Positions 26,004-35,090 are shown, numbered from the stretch's first letter. The stretch: DNA of 37,525 nucleotides from Pseudobdellovibrionaceae bacterium (GCA_014378775.1 JACMMZ010000088.1:1-37525), one strand, 5' to 3'. Program-made: numbers and translations. The notes: generated by a model from the letters alone, not told the origin.

Positions 26004-26593
26004 AAATAATATTAGCCAGTACGTCAAAATACCGAGCCCTTTTAGTCGCTAAACTTGGTCTTCCGTTTGAAACCGTCAAACCGCTCGCCGATGAAGAGAT
26101 CATCAAAAGCTTATTGATGGCGGAAAATGCATCGCCGATCCAAATCGCCGAAACGCTTTCAAAACAAAAGGGCACATCGATCCAATCGCTGTATCCAAAC
26201 GATGTCATTATTTGTGGCGATCAGCTCGTCAACTTCCATGGAAAAATTTTAGGTAAACCGGGGACGAAAGAAAAAGCCGTCGAACAATTGATGATGATGA
26301 ATAATCAGTTCCATGAACTCGTCACTTCCACCACGATTATTGCCGACGGAAAACTCCACCACAATAACAATATCACCAAAATGAAAATGAAAAATTTAAC
26401 GGAAGCTGAAATTCGAGCCTACGTCGAATTAGACAATCCGATTGATTGCGCAGGCTCTATTAAAATAGAAAGTTACGGCATCACTCTGTTTGAAAAAATT
26501 GAATCAACCGATTTTTCGGCCATCCAGGGCCTTCCGCTGATTTGGATTTCGAACACTCTTAAAGGATTAGGCTATGAGCTTTTTAAAAAATAA
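26000..26593 (+). CDS. maf: Maf-family nucleotide pyrophosphatase
   Basis: Maf proteins hydrolyse modified or canonical nucleoside triphosphates, preventing their incorporation. The signatures are LASTSKYR (5-12), the catalytic D74 in GDQLV, LGKPGT and DCAGSIKIESYGITLF, with AIQGLPLIW near the end. The SKYR form and the CAGS-KIE-GI-LFE block look closer to the YceF (m7GTP-type) subgroup than to YhdE, but I cannot confirm the substrate. It overlaps the previous gene by 4 bases and cdd by 20, so the three are one translational unit. Confidence 0.92.
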   Translation: MKIILASTSKYRALLVAKLGLPFETVKPLADEEIIKSLLMAENASPIQIAETLSKQKGTSIQSLYPNDVIICGDQLVNFHGKILGKPGTKEKAVEQLMMMNNQFHELVTSTTIIADGKLHHNNNITKMKMKNLTEAEIRAYVELDNPIDCAGSIKIESYGITLFEKIESTDFSAIQGLPLIWISNTLKGLGYELFKK

Positions 26594-26984
26594 ATTAATC
26601 GACATTGCTTTAGAAGCTCGTCACTTTTCTCACTCTCCGTATTCTACCAAAAAAATCGGCGCCGCCATTCAACTTGATAACGGAAAAATTTATTCGGGCT
26701 GCAACATCGAAAACGCATCCTACGGTGGTACCGTTTGTGCCGAACGCGTAGCTATTTGGAAAGCCTACAGTGAAAATAGCTTGCCGATTAAAATCAAATC
26801 TATAGCGATCTCGAGCGACGAAAATTCTCCGTGGCCCCCATGCGGATTCTGCCGCCAAGTTATGGCCGAATTCTCTACCGCGGAAACTGAAATTACGTTG
26901 GTCAACTTGCAAAAAAAAGAAGTCACCATGAAATTTTCTGAACTTTTCCCATTCGCATTTGAAGCGAAACATTTGGGAAAATAA
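26574..26984 (+). CDS. cdd: Cytidine deaminase
   Basis: A zinc hydrolase converting cytidine and deoxycytidine to uridine and deoxyuridine in pyrimidine salvage. Substrate residues are N44 and E46 in CNIENASYG, the zinc/proton-shuttle motif is CAERVA (C55, E57), and PCGFCRQ supplies C90 and C93. At 136 residues it is the short tetrameric type. Its start overlaps maf by 20 bases and its stop shares an A with the next ATG. Pairing with Maf puts two nucleotide-pool cleaning enzymes in one operon. Confidence 0.97.
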   Translation: MSFLKNKLIDIALEARHFSHSPYSTKKIGAAIQLDNGKIYSGCNIENASYGGTVCAERVAIWKAYSENSLPIKIKSIAISSDENSPWPPCGFCRQVMAEFSTAETEITLVNLQKKEVTMKFSELFPFAFEAKHLGK

Positions 26985-27505
26985 TGAAACAAAGTAAGTT
27001 GTTTTTTTATGGATTACTTGTAGGATTTTTAAGTTGTTACTTTCTTTTAAAAAATAAGACGGCACCAGAAAAAATTGTGGCGCAAGAATCTAAACTCGCG
27101 GCCTTTCAGCCAAAACCTAAATTATCACTTCCAACTCGAAAAGTAATCATTCCTGAGAAGAAAGAAATTGAGCCGCAAACTCACCATGAAGTTCAAGCGA
27201 CTATGGAAATGGTCCATACGATGCCCGCAGAAACCATCAAAAGAAAAAAGAAGATTCAATTCTCACTTCAAGACATCATGACTATGGAAAGTCAGTGGCA
27301 AGAGCTTCAAGACCAAATTCAAGTCAGCCGAGAGGATCGTGGCTGGCGTGTGAAAATGCTAACTCCGAATACAGTTTTCGCCACCACTGGGTTGGTCGAA
27401 GGAAATTTAATCACTTATGATTCTATTCGCGCACTGGGCGATGAGGCCAGTTCAAGTTTACCCTACCGAATATCTACCATTCTCAATCACGTTTCAGTTC
27501 AATAA
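26984..27505 (+). CDS. Single-pass membrane protein with GspC/PDZ-like C-terminus
   Basis: 173 residues: a cytoplasmic MKQSK, one membrane segment (about 6-22), a Pro/Lys/Glu-rich periplasmic linker (about 27-95) and a compact end. The end reads GWRVKMLTPNTVFATTGLVEGNLITYDSIRAL, close to the GspC/PDZ pattern (GWRV-x-P-x-S-x-F-GL-x-GD-x-I) that type II secretion uses. No type II genes are nearby, so it may be a free-standing PDZ-type adaptor. The ATG overlaps the cdd stop (TAATG). Its stop lies 2 bases from the convergent pheT stop. Function unknown. Confidence 0.65.
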   Translation: MKQSKLFFYGLLVGFLSCYFLLKNKTAPEKIVAQESKLAAFQPKPKLSLPTRKVIIPEKKEIEPQTHHEVQATMEMVHTMPAETIKRKKKIQFSLQDIMTMESQWQELQDQIQVSREDRGWRVKMLTPNTVFATTGLVEGNLITYDSIRALGDEASSSLPYRISTILNHVSVQ

Positions 27506-27507
27506 AA

Positions 27508-29934
27508 TCATTGTCTTAACTTTGCTCCGATCATTTTTTCCGCCGAGGCCATGATCTTATTTACGTTTTCGATAATTTGAGCTTCCGTTAGATCCGCTTC
27601 TCCGCTTTGCAAAGTAACTCGCACGGAAATTGATTTTTGGTTTTGATCCAGTTTGTCGCCTTGATAAATATCAAAAATATGAACGTCTTTGCAAACGCTG
27701 CCTAGGGATTTTTTTACATCAACCATGAAATCACCCATTGTTTTGTTTGAATCGACCACGAATGAAAAATCTCTCTCAACGGCTTGAAATGCGGAAACAG
27801 ATTTGAAACGCATCGGCCGAGGTTGTCCCAGGCAAATGAGATCAAGGTTAAGTTCAGCTACGGCTACATCGACTCGAATTTTTTCTTGTTGAATCAACTG
27901 AGGATGAATTGTTCCGATAAAGCCCACGGCTTTACCTTCAACCAGAATCTGAGCACTTTGTCCGAAATGAAGAAAAGAAACTTTGGCTTCAATTTCTTTA
28001 AACGTGTAGGAATTGATTCCTAACAAAGAAAATAATTTTTCAATTGCGGATCGTACTTTGTAAACATTGGGCGTTGAATTTGAATAAAGACCAAATTCAT
28101 TTCCCCAGGAAGAAATCGCTAAACGATTCGATTCTATGTACCGACCATCTGATTTTGAAAACGCTGGACCGATTTCAAAGAGCTGTCCCCGTTCATTTCC
28201 CATGTGAAAATTCTCCGTGGTATTCTTCCAAATTGAAAAAGATGTTAATCGTCTCATGGAATTCAAATCTTCACTTAAGGGATTACGAATCATGACCGAT
28301 TCATCGTCGATTTTAAATCCATAAGTCTGTAGTGTTTTGGCCGATTGCATGAATTTTTGCTCTTGATCGCGTGAAGTGAAGGCGTAATTAAAAGCCTGCG
28401 AAAATCCGGAAGCTTGCATAACGTTAGAGATTTTATTTTTAAGGATATAAAATGCATCATGTTGCGTTGGCGATCGATCAAATCGAGGTACGGTTTCTTC
28501 GATTTTTTCATACCCGTTGAGTCGCGCGTACTCTTCCACTAGATCCATTTCTTGTTCCATATCAAAGCGGAAAAGCGGTGGCGTGACCGAATAAACTCCG
28601 GTGGATTTTTTGCTGACCTTACACTGAAGTCCCGACATGAATTGTTCAAATAATGAAGCATCCGCCGCGTAACCTAAGCGATCAGAAATAGTTTGAATAT
28701 TTGTTTCAATCGGATTTTTCGTAACCGGTTTTGGATAAACGTCATGATGATTTCCAAAAGCCTCACCACCTGCACACTGTGAAATCAGAAGGACGGCCCG
28801 GTCCAAGGCATCAAGTGTTTGACTGGCATCTACACCCCGAGCGAATCGATAAGCTGAATCGGTTTCAATTCCATTGGCCCTGGCTGATTTTCGGGTGCTG
28901 AGCGCGTTGAAATTAGCACTTTCAATAAAAATATTCTGAGTTTTTTCGCTTACACCAGAATTGAGTCCACCGATAACGCCGGCTAAAGCGACGGCTTTTT
29001 CTCCGTCACAAATTAAAAGCTCATCGCCTTTAAAAGTCAGATCTTGTTCTTTTAATGTTTTAAATTTTTCGTTTGGCTGAGCCTGGCGAACCTGAATGGT
29101 GCTTTTGGCCAGCGAGTCCGCATCGAACGCGTGAAGCGGTTGTCCCATCTCTAGCATCACGTAATTGGTGACGTCGACCACATTGTTAATCGAATTCATA
29201 CCGATGGATTCTAAGCGGGCCTTCAACCATTCAGGACTAGGGCCAATTTTTACACCAGACATGTATCGTCCAGAATAGCGAATACATAGATCTGAATTCA
29301 CTTCTAATTTAATTTTATCAGTGGTCTTCTGATTTGAGAATTTGGAAAATATTTCGATTTTTTTTACCGGGCGATTCAACAGACATCCGATTTCACGAGC
29401 TAAGCCGTAGTGACTTAAGCAGTCGGCACGATTTGGAGTAACCTTTAATTCAAAGGTCACATCACTTTGTCCCGCATAATCAGCGTAAGGCAATCCGATC
29501 GGGGCATCTGCTGGCAAAATAACGATACCTTCGCTAGGCTTATCTACGCCTAATTCTTTAAACGAACATAGCATTCCGTTACTTTCCATGTCTCTAATTT
29601 TTGATTTTTTAATGGCGAAATTTCCCGGTAAAACAGCACCGGGTAAAGCCACAACCACTTTATCACCGGTTTTATGGTTCTGAGCTCCGCACACGATTTG
29701 TGCCGTTACCCCTTTCGCCACTTCAACTTGGCACAGCGAAAGTTTATCCGAGTTTGGGTGTTTATCTTTTAGCGTAATGTGACCAATCACCACATGATTT
29801 AAAGCCTGGGCTTGATCGGTGATTTCTTCGACCTCTAAACCAGCACGCGTAAGTATCGCCGCCAGTTCATCGGTTTTTTTAAAATAGTCCGTCACGTCGA
29901 CGTAGTCATTAAGCCATTGGAGAGAAATTTTCAT
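27508..29934 (-). CDS. pheT: Phenylalanyl-tRNA synthetase beta subunit
   Basis: The beta chain of the alpha2-beta2 enzyme that charges tRNA-Phe; it edits mischarged Tyr and binds the tRNA. From the start: an OB tRNA-binding domain (about 40-150, with VVIGHITLKDKHPNSDKL and VCGAQN), the B3/B4 editing region with GEPLHAFD-like MGQPLHAFD and RFARGVD, B5, a pseudo-catalytic core with NGYEKI, and a C-terminal ferredoxin-like anticodon-binding domain (PRMRFKSVSAFQAVERDFSF-type start, split here). At 808 residues it is standard. The gene lies 25 bases after pheS. Confidence 0.97.
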   Translation of the reverse strand: MKISLQWLNDYVDVTDYFKKTDELAAILTRAGLEVEEITDQAQALNHVVIGHITLKDKHPNSDKLSLCQVEVAKGVTAQIVCGAQNHKTGDKVVVALPGAVLPGNFAIKKSKIRDMESNGMLCSFKELGVDKPSEGIVILPADAPIGLPYADYAGQSDVTFELKVTPNRADCLSHYGLAREIGCLLNRPVKKIEIFSKFSNQKTTDKIKLEVNSDLCIRYSGRYMSGVKIGPSPEWLKARLESIGMNSINNVVDVTNYVMLEMGQPLHAFDADSLAKSTIQVRQAQPNEKFKTLKEQDLTFKGDELLICDGEKAVALAGVIGGLNSGVSEKTQNIFIESANFNALSTRKSARANGIETDSAYRFARGVDASQTLDALDRAVLLISQCAGGEAFGNHHDVYPKPVTKNPIETNIQTISDRLGYAADASLFEQFMSGLQCKVSKKSTGVYSVTPPLFRFDMEQEMDLVEEYARLNGYEKIEETVPRFDRSPTQHDAFYILKNKISNVMQASGFSQAFNYAFTSRDQEQKFMQSAKTLQTYGFKIDDESVMIRNPLSEDLNSMRRLTSFSIWKNTTENFHMGNERGQLFEIGPAFSKSDGRYIESNRLAISSWGNEFGLYSNSTPNVYKVRSAIEKLFSLLGINSYTFKEIEAKVSFLHFGQSAQILVEGKAVGFIGTIHPQLIQQEKIRVDVAVAELNLDLICLGQPRPMRFKSVSAFQAVERDFSFVVDSNKTMGDFMVDVKKSLGSVCKDVHIFDIYQGDKLDQNQKSISVRVTLQSGEADLTEAQIIENVNKIMASAEKMIGAKLRQ

Positions 29935-29959
29935 ATATTTTACACCTTGAAGTTAAAAA

Positions 29960-30988
29960 TTAAAATTGATTTAAAAACCGGATGTCATTCTTCGGAAAGT
30001 GGCGGATATCATCCACACCATATTTAATGATAGCCATTCGCTCGATCCCGAAGCCAAACGCAAAACCTTGCCACTGCGGATAGGGAATTTTGGCAAATTC
30101 AAAAACTTTAGGATTGATCAGGCCGCAGCCTCCAATTTCAATCCAGCCCGATTGTTTACACAACGAACATCCTTTGCCTTTGCAAATCGGACAGGAGCAA
30201 TCGACTTCGGCTGAAGGTTCAGTGAATGGAAAAAAACTGGGACGAAATCGCGTTTTAAGATTTGGCCCGAAAAATTCTTTTACGAAAAAAGAAATGGTAC
30301 CTTTTAAATCCGCCATGGAAACTTTTTCATCTACGCACATGCCTTCGATTTGATGAAAATTGGGAAGATGCGAAATATCACTGTCGCAGCGAAAAACTGA
30401 ACCGGTTCCGATAATACGTAAAGGTGGTTTTTCATTTTCTAAACTGTGAATTTGAATGGGCGAAGTGTGCGTTCGCAAAACGTGTGATTCGTCCACGAAG
30501 AAAGTATCTTGCATGTCGCGCGCCGGATGATTGGGCGGAATATTAAGCGCTTCAAAATTGTAGTAATCTTTTTCAATTAACGGACCTGTTCTTAAACTAT
30601 AACCTAACCGAGACATAATCGAGACGATTTCATTGGTCACTTTAAAAATGGGATGCTCGTGCCCCAGTGGGAAGCTTGCGGCCGAAAATGAAAGGTCTAA
30701 TTTTTCATTCTGCATTTTTGCATCAATTTCTTTATTTTTTATTTTCGATTCAATATCAAAGTAAACGGTTTCTAATTCCGCTTTTACCTCATTGACTAAT
30801 TTACCAAAAAGCGGCTTATCCTCTTTCGGGAGAGCCGCCATTAACTTCATAGCTTCGGTCAAGGCACCGGACTTACCTAAATACTGCACTTTGAAGTTGT
30901 AAAGCTCAGCGGTGCTTTGGGCTTTTGTAAAATCTTTAATCGCGCTGTCTTTGATACTTTTGAGTTGGTTTTGAACGTTGTTTTCCAT
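29960..30988 (-). CDS. pheS: Phenylalanyl-tRNA synthetase alpha subunit
   Basis: The catalytic chain of the phenylalanyl-tRNA synthetase. N-terminal coiled-coil arm (about residues 1-90), then class II motifs: [32 protein letters not shown] (motif 2) and [11 protein letters not shown] (motif 3). The [17 protein letters not shown] segment is the cysteine-rich insert common in bacterial PheS. Length 342. It precedes pheT in the usual order and diverges from rsmG. Confidence 0.98.
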   Translation of the reverse strand: MENNVQNQLKSIKDSAIKDFTKAQSTAELYNFKVQYLGKSGALTEAMKLMAALPKEDKPLFGKLVNEVKAELETVYFDIESKIKNKEIDAKMQNEKLDLSFSAASFPLGHEHPIFKVTNEIVSIMSRLGYSLRTGPLIEKDYYNFEALNIPPNHPARDMQDTFFVDESHVLRTHTSPIQIHSLENEKPPLRIIGTGSVFRCDSDISHLPNFHQIEGMCVDEKVSMADLKGTISFFVKEFFGPNLKTRFRPSFFPFTEPSAEVDCSCPICKGKGCSLCKQSGWIEIGGCGLINPKVFEFAKIPYPQWQGFAFGFGIERMAIIKYGVDDIRHFPKNDIRFLNQF

Positions 30989-31078
30989 AATATTTCCTTG
31001 AAAGCTTATTATAGAATTTATTTAAGTCTTTTCAAGAGTTTAGCCGTATGATATGTAAGTATTCTCAAGGCGGATATT

Positions 31079-31906
31079 GTGGCGCATAAAAATAAAGAAA
31101 ATTACAGCCCCTATAAAGCTCGACAAGAAAAAGCCGGTCGTAATCTAAAGGACAAAAGCATCGTTGATCAGCAAAAAGGCACCCACAAGAAGCCCGACCA
31201 AGTCTTCAGTGTGGCCGAAGCAAATAACCGGATGTACGATATTTTCAAAAATCATGATTTTAAATGCTCTCACGAAGAACGCCAGAAACTGGCTGAATTC
31301 TATGCCCTGCTGATGGAAAACCAAGAGAACAAAAACTTCACGCGGTTGTTAAAATTAAAAGATATCGCCATCAAACATTTCATCGATTGTCTGATTATCA
31401 CCGAGCTGACTGAACTTAAATTCCCTTTGCTTGATGTCGGAACCGGGCCAGGATTTCCCGGGATTCCGCTTAAAATTCGCTATCCAAATGAAAAGATACT
31501 ATTAGCCGAAGGTGTTCAAAAACGCGTTGAATTCTTAAAACAGGCACGCGAAAAAATGAAGCTTGAAAACTTAGATATTATCGGGCGCAATATCAATCCC
31601 TATTTCGAATATCCAGTTCAAGGTGTCATCACTCGCGCCGTCGAAGATATTTCAAACACCTTACGAAACGTTCTAAGTTGTCTTCAAGAAGGTGGCTGTG
31701 TGTACTTCATGAAGGGGCCCGGAGTTAATCCGGAAATTGACCAAGTTCCTGAAGATCTCAAAAATTATTACGAGCTTCATGCGGATCACGTTTATGATTT
31801 ACCTAAAACAGAAAATCATCGGCGCCTCGTGATCTATAAAAAAATCAAAAATGCTCCTTTACCTGAAGATGAAGACAACGATATTTTATTGAATGAAAGT
31901 TTTTAG
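31079..31906 (+). CDS. rsmG: 16S rRNA m7G527 methyltransferase RsmG-like
   Basis: RsmG methylates G527 of 16S rRNA using SAM. The core is plain: NFTRLLKLKDIAIKHFIDCLI, the SAM motif LDVGTGPGFPGIPLKI, and ITRAVEDI in place of the SRA-type loop. The protein is longer than usual (275 residues): about 45 Lys/Arg/Gln-rich residues precede the domain (HKNKENYSPYKARQEK) and an acidic tail follows (PEDEDNDILLNES). The GTG start has AAGG upstream; a later Met (in NNRMYD) is a possible shorter start. The SpoU-type gene follows 3 bases later. Confidence 0.9.
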   Translation: MAHKNKENYSPYKARQEKAGRNLKDKSIVDQQKGTHKKPDQVFSVAEANNRMYDIFKNHDFKCSHEERQKLAEFYALLMENQENKNFTRLLKLKDIAIKHFIDCLIITELTELKFPLLDVGTGPGFPGIPLKIRYPNEKILLAEGVQKRVEFLKQAREKMKLENLDIIGRNINPYFEYPVQGVITRAVEDISNTLRNVLSCLQEGGCVYFMKGPGVNPEIDQVPEDLKNYYELHADHVYDLPKTENHRRLVIYKKIKNAPLPEDEDNDILLNESF

Positions 31907-31909
31907 ATT

Positions 31910-32665
31910 ATGAAAACACTGGAAATTGGATCAAAAGATAATCCGACCTTTAGGAAATTGAAACAGCTTTTAACATCAAAAGGCATCAAAGATGAAAAAT
32001 CTTTTTTTCTGATGGGTGAAAAACTCATTGAAGAATTTTTGCAAAAACCCCATCCTGATTTCAAAATCAAAAATGTAGTGACTTTTGAAGGCCAAGAACT
32101 TCCACTTTTAGATTCTCAAATTAAATTAAAAAAGGAATTGTTCAATGAATTAGACGTGCTCGGCACGCATTATCCCATGCTGGTTTTAGAACATAAAGAT
32201 TTGAATGAATTTAATTTTCAGGAACAACCGGTGGGCTTAGAAGTTATTTCTCCATTAGGTGATCCTAAAAATTTAGGGGCACTGGCCAGGTCAGCACTGG
32301 CATTCGGGGCTTCAAAATTAATCTTAACTCACGATTCGTGTCATCCCTTTTTGCCTCACACGATTAAGTCTTCTGCCGGAGCAATCCTGAATCTACCAGT
32401 TTATTTAGGGAAGATAAAATTAAATCAAATTCCCATGGTTGGGTTTAATGTGGCGCTGGATTTAGAAGGGGAAAAGATTCGAGATTTCAAATGGAATAAA
32501 AATCTGCGATTATTCATCGGAGAAGAAGGACCGGGCATTGATTTAACACCCGATCAAAAAAGAAAAATTCAGTTTGTGTCAATTCCGATGAACTCAATGA
32601 TCGAATCGCTCAACGCAACCGTTTCGGCGTCAATTGCCATGTGGGAATGGCGATCGTCTACTTAA
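31910..32665 (+). CDS. SpoU/TrmH-family RNA 2'-O-methyltransferase
   Basis: SPOUT enzymes methylate ribose 2'-OH groups in rRNA or tRNA. The three motifs are ISPLGDPKNLGALARSALAFGA (motif 1), LFIGEEGPGID (motif 2) and VSIPMNSMIESLNATVSASIAMWEW (motif 3, the SAM knot). The N-terminal 110 residues contain a substrate-binding part (SFFLMGEKLIEEFL). Resembles the RlmB/TsnR branch, but the target site cannot be read. Next to rsmG, so this is a small rRNA/tRNA-modification operon. Its end overlaps the convergent secreted-protein gene by 8 bases. Confidence 0.93.
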   Translation: MKTLEIGSKDNPTFRKLKQLLTSKGIKDEKSFFLMGEKLIEEFLQKPHPDFKIKNVVTFEGQELPLLDSQIKLKKELFNELDVLGTHYPMLVLEHKDLNEFNFQEQPVGLEVISPLGDPKNLGALARSALAFGASKLILTHDSCHPFLPHTIKSSAGAILNLPVYLGKIKLNQIPMVGFNVALDLEGEKIRDFKWNKNLRLFIGEEGPGIDLTPDQKRKIQFVSIPMNSMIESLNATVSASIAMWEWRSST

Positions 32666-33140
32666 CGATAATGTTGCAAAATTTCTGTTGAACAAGGCCC
32701 TTCTCAACAAGAGTAAAAACAGACTTATAATTCAAAGTCTGTTTATCCGTAAATTCAATAATTTGGAGCTGAGTTCCTACGATAGTTTTTTTATTTTTCA
32801 ACCAAATCGAATCACTCATAAATTTATTTTCGACGGTGTCACTTTTAACATTGAGAATAGTTTTCACTTCGGATGGCAATTGGTCAGACACCAAATTGAT
32901 TGATGGAATTAATAATTCAATTCCTGCTGCCGAAATTTCTAAATTTGTTCGGCCCTGAGCTTGAATCATTTCAATTCGAGCCGGCTTGAAGTCGGCTTTT
33001 TTAAGTTCTTTTTCAGATTCAGAACAGCGGATAAATGAAATGCCTCTGGTGTAAGGCTGCATGGCTTCCATAAAATTGATATCGTTAGCGAAAGCTGTTC
33101 CCGAACATAACAAAGCCATAAATAAAATTTTCATTTTCAT
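32658..33140 (-). CDS. Hypothetical exported protein, 160 aa
   Basis: A signal peptide is clear: MKMKILFMALLCSGTAFA with probable cleavage after AFA-N (residue 18). The rest is a mainly beta-predicted soluble domain with two cysteines (C39 and the one in the final FCNIIVK) that could form a disulfide. GGAGG sits 4 bases before the first ATG and 10 before the second, so the first is preferred. No domain recognised. It diverges from the lipoprotein gene, with a 281-base shared upstream region. Confidence 0.75.
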   Translation of the reverse strand: MKMKILFMALLCSGTAFANDINFMEAMQPYTRGISFIRCSESEKELKKADFKPARIEMIQAQGRTNLEISAAGIELLIPSINLVSDQLPSEVKTILNVKSDTVENKFMSDSIWLKNKKTIVGTQLQIIEFTDKQTLNYKSVFTLVEKGLVQQKFCNIIVK

Positions 33141-33205
33141 AAATCCTCCAGATAAGTGTGCGTACCTACGGCAGTTAAAGCAAGATGCAGGCTGAGCTAT
33201 ATTTG

Positions 33206-33218
33206 TCTCAGTCTGAGA
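33206..33218. promoter_or_regulatory. Palindrome TCTCAG-T-CTGAGA in the divergent gap
   Basis: A perfect 6-1-6 palindrome lies near the exported-protein gene in the gap between two divergent envelope genes (33141-33421). The octamer AGCTATCT occurs twice further on (33307-33314, 33333-33340). Both are typical operator-like features, with no clear promoter hexamers beside them. Confidence 0.3.
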
Positions 33219-33421
33219 TGAGCGCTAGTTCGTGTCTAAGTTCTGCATATTGTGTCAAAAAGGGCCAGCGTCGACGCTTTAGACAGATGTCAGGGTCCAT
33301 CATACAGCTATCTTTTTTTGATACGACCAAAGCTATCTGAGTGAAGAGGCCACTGGCATTGCGCTTGCTTTAGTAGTGAGTAACAGCAACTTAAAAAAGT
33401 AACAAATCATAGGGGGAAATT

Positions 33422-34090
33422 ATGATGAAATTAACTTTAGTTTTAACGGCTCTGATCGCATTAACTTCGTGTGGTAACACCAAAGAAGAAACGAATTCGA
33501 ATAATATAAATACTTTCGCATCGACAGCTAACAAAACGTTGGCCAGCTGTAATAAAAAATCGACCGCAGATATTGGTTTAAGTTCAACTGCAGTTCAAGA
33601 TCAAATGGGAACTCAAGATAACAATTGGCTCAAAATTAAAATGACTTTCCTTTCAACTAAAGCCACGGCTTCGGGAAATATTTTGAAATTTTTTAAATGG
33701 AAAATGGTCAACGGCGCGGCTTATTTAGATCAAACACCAATAAGTTTTTACACTTACAACATTTCATCTGGGGTATCTTCAACCACAGCCGTCACTCAGA
33801 TTACAGCGGCTTCGGTTAATTCTTCAATCGGTTACAACATTTATCTAAACGATTTAAGCGGAACTTACCAAGTTATCAAAGCAGTAGTTTACTCATCTGA
33901 TGGCGCAGTTATCGCGCAATCTGATTCTTTGATTCCACAGTTTTTGTCAAACCCAGCTCAGTATGCAATAAATTCTGACGGTTCGGCTCGATCTTCGAAT
34001 CTTCAAGCTTTACATCCTTTAAACTCGACCAACACGACGTCGTGGAATGAAGCTCAATTCACAAATTATTTTCAAGCATTTTGCTTTTAA
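33422..34090 (+). CDS. Predicted lipoprotein, 222 aa
   Basis: A lipoprotein signal: MMKLTLVLTALIALTSCGN with the lipobox LTSC, so the mature N-terminal Cys17 would be lipidated; residues GNTKEE at +2 and on do not carry an Asp +2 inner-membrane retention signal. The body is Ser/Thr/Asn-rich and looks beta-type (ISFYTYNISSGVSSTT...), without recognised domain. AGGGGG lies 5 bases before the start. Convergent with the PDEIW-domain gene, with 1 base between the stops. Function unknown. Confidence 0.8.
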   Translation: MMKLTLVLTALIALTSCGNTKEETNSNNINTFASTANKTLASCNKKSTADIGLSSTAVQDQMGTQDNNWLKIKMTFLSTKATASGNILKFFKWKMVNGAAYLDQTPISFYTYNISSGVSSTTAVTQITAASVNSSIGYNIYLNDLSGTYQVIKAVVYSSDGAVIAQSDSLIPQFLSNPAQYAINSDGSARSSNLQALHPLNSTNTTSWNEAQFTNYFQAFCF

Positions 34091-34091
34091 T

Positions 34092-35090
34092 TTAATGCGA
34101 ACTTTCGGTGGAAACTTCTTCCGCTTCCAGATTTTCCCCCTGGCGGTACCGTTCAAGAAGACTTAAATCAGTAGTTGGAAATGAAAACAAGAGTGAATGT
34201 ACTTGAGTTTCTGGCTCTTCTTCAGTGATGACCAAATAATGAAGATCTTTTTCGTTTGATTCGCTGACTTCTTTTATAAAATTCACTAAGATGTTTCCTT
34301 CAGAACTGACTTGACGCCAAATTTCATCAGGATTATTAATCGTATCATCTCGAAATTCGGCATATTCTTTAAATTTATCAGTAGGTATATCTTTATCTGA
34401 GCGAAGCTTTATCATAGATTCTAGTAAACCGATGGCTAAATAATCCCCTTCTAAGAGCGAATCTCCTTCGAGCGCGGCAAACTGAACCGATTCAAGTTTA
34501 CTATGATAAATAATTTCTTTTTCTCGGAAAACTTCCGTCAAGTTAGCGTCGACGGTGGCAAAATGTAGGAAAACAAAAGTGGGGTAATTTTCTTCCGAAT
34601 TCAAATAAACAATCGCGACGTAATTAAAAACGTCGTCCCCGTCTTGAACTTCTTTAACTAGAGTATACACGACTAAGTCATCGAAAGTATCTGTATTAGC
34701 CCAAATCTCGTCGGGATCATCTAAAGTTTCATCTAACCAGTAATCTAAATTATCGATTTCTTCGCGCGAAAAATCGATTTTAAAATCATAATTTTTCAAA
34801 TATTTATCTTCGATGGCTTTGATGGTGTTTGCAAAATATCCGTAAAGTGTTTTTTCATTTTCGAAAATAAGCCCTTTGGCTTCATCGACAACGATCAACT
34901 CTTTGTCTTGAAACTTTTTTGTGGTCTTACGCATCTTGATTTTTGACGTTCGCTTTTGAATCGACGAAGCCTTGAGTTTTTCTTTAGCCTTACTTTTGGT
35001 TTTAACTTTTATTTTAATATTTTTCGATTTCACTTTTGATGCGACAGAAGATTCGATCTTTTTGTTTAATTTACCAGCAGGCTTTGTCAT
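34092..35090 (-). CDS. Basic-tailed protein with two PDEIW-type (PBECR-like) domains
   Basis: The ORF track start (35231) precedes any ribosome site; ATG 35090 has GGAG 8 bases upstream and gives 332 residues. Residues 1-60 are strongly basic (KVKSKNIKIKVKTKSK, QKRTSKIKMRK), a likely nucleic-acid-binding tail. Then come two copies of one domain: 118-190 (ETLDDPDEIWANTD, FATVDANL) and 246-317 (DDTINNPDEIWRQVS, FPTTDLSL), about 70 residues each with matched strands. The PDEIW motif and layout resemble the PBECR2 group (phage Barnase-EndoU-ColicinE5/D-RelE-like nuclease fold). Whether either copy is catalytic cannot be judged. No partner toxin or immunity gene is obvious. Confidence 0.55.
   Translation of the reverse strand: MTKPAGKLNKKIESSVASKVKSKNIKIKVKTKSKAKEKLKASSIQKRTSKIKMRKTTKKFQDKELIVVDEAKGLIFENEKTLYGYFANTIKAIEDKYLKNYDFKIDFSREEIDNLDYWLDETLDDPDEIWANTDTFDDLVVYTLVKEVQDGDDVFNYVAIVYLNSEENYPTFVFLHFATVDANLTEVFREKEIIYHSKLESVQFAALEGDSLLEGDYLAIGLLESMIKLRSDKDIPTDKFKEYAEFRDDTINNPDEIWRQVSSEGNILVNFIKEVSESNEKDLHYLVITEEEPETQVHSLLFSFPTTDLSLLERYRQGENLEAEEVSTESSH

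Noticed and set aside
26610-27065. 151-codon ORF on the minus strand over cdd
   Set aside because: Antisense to the clearly conserved cytidine deaminase; low-quality composition, no ribosome site. A shadow ORF.
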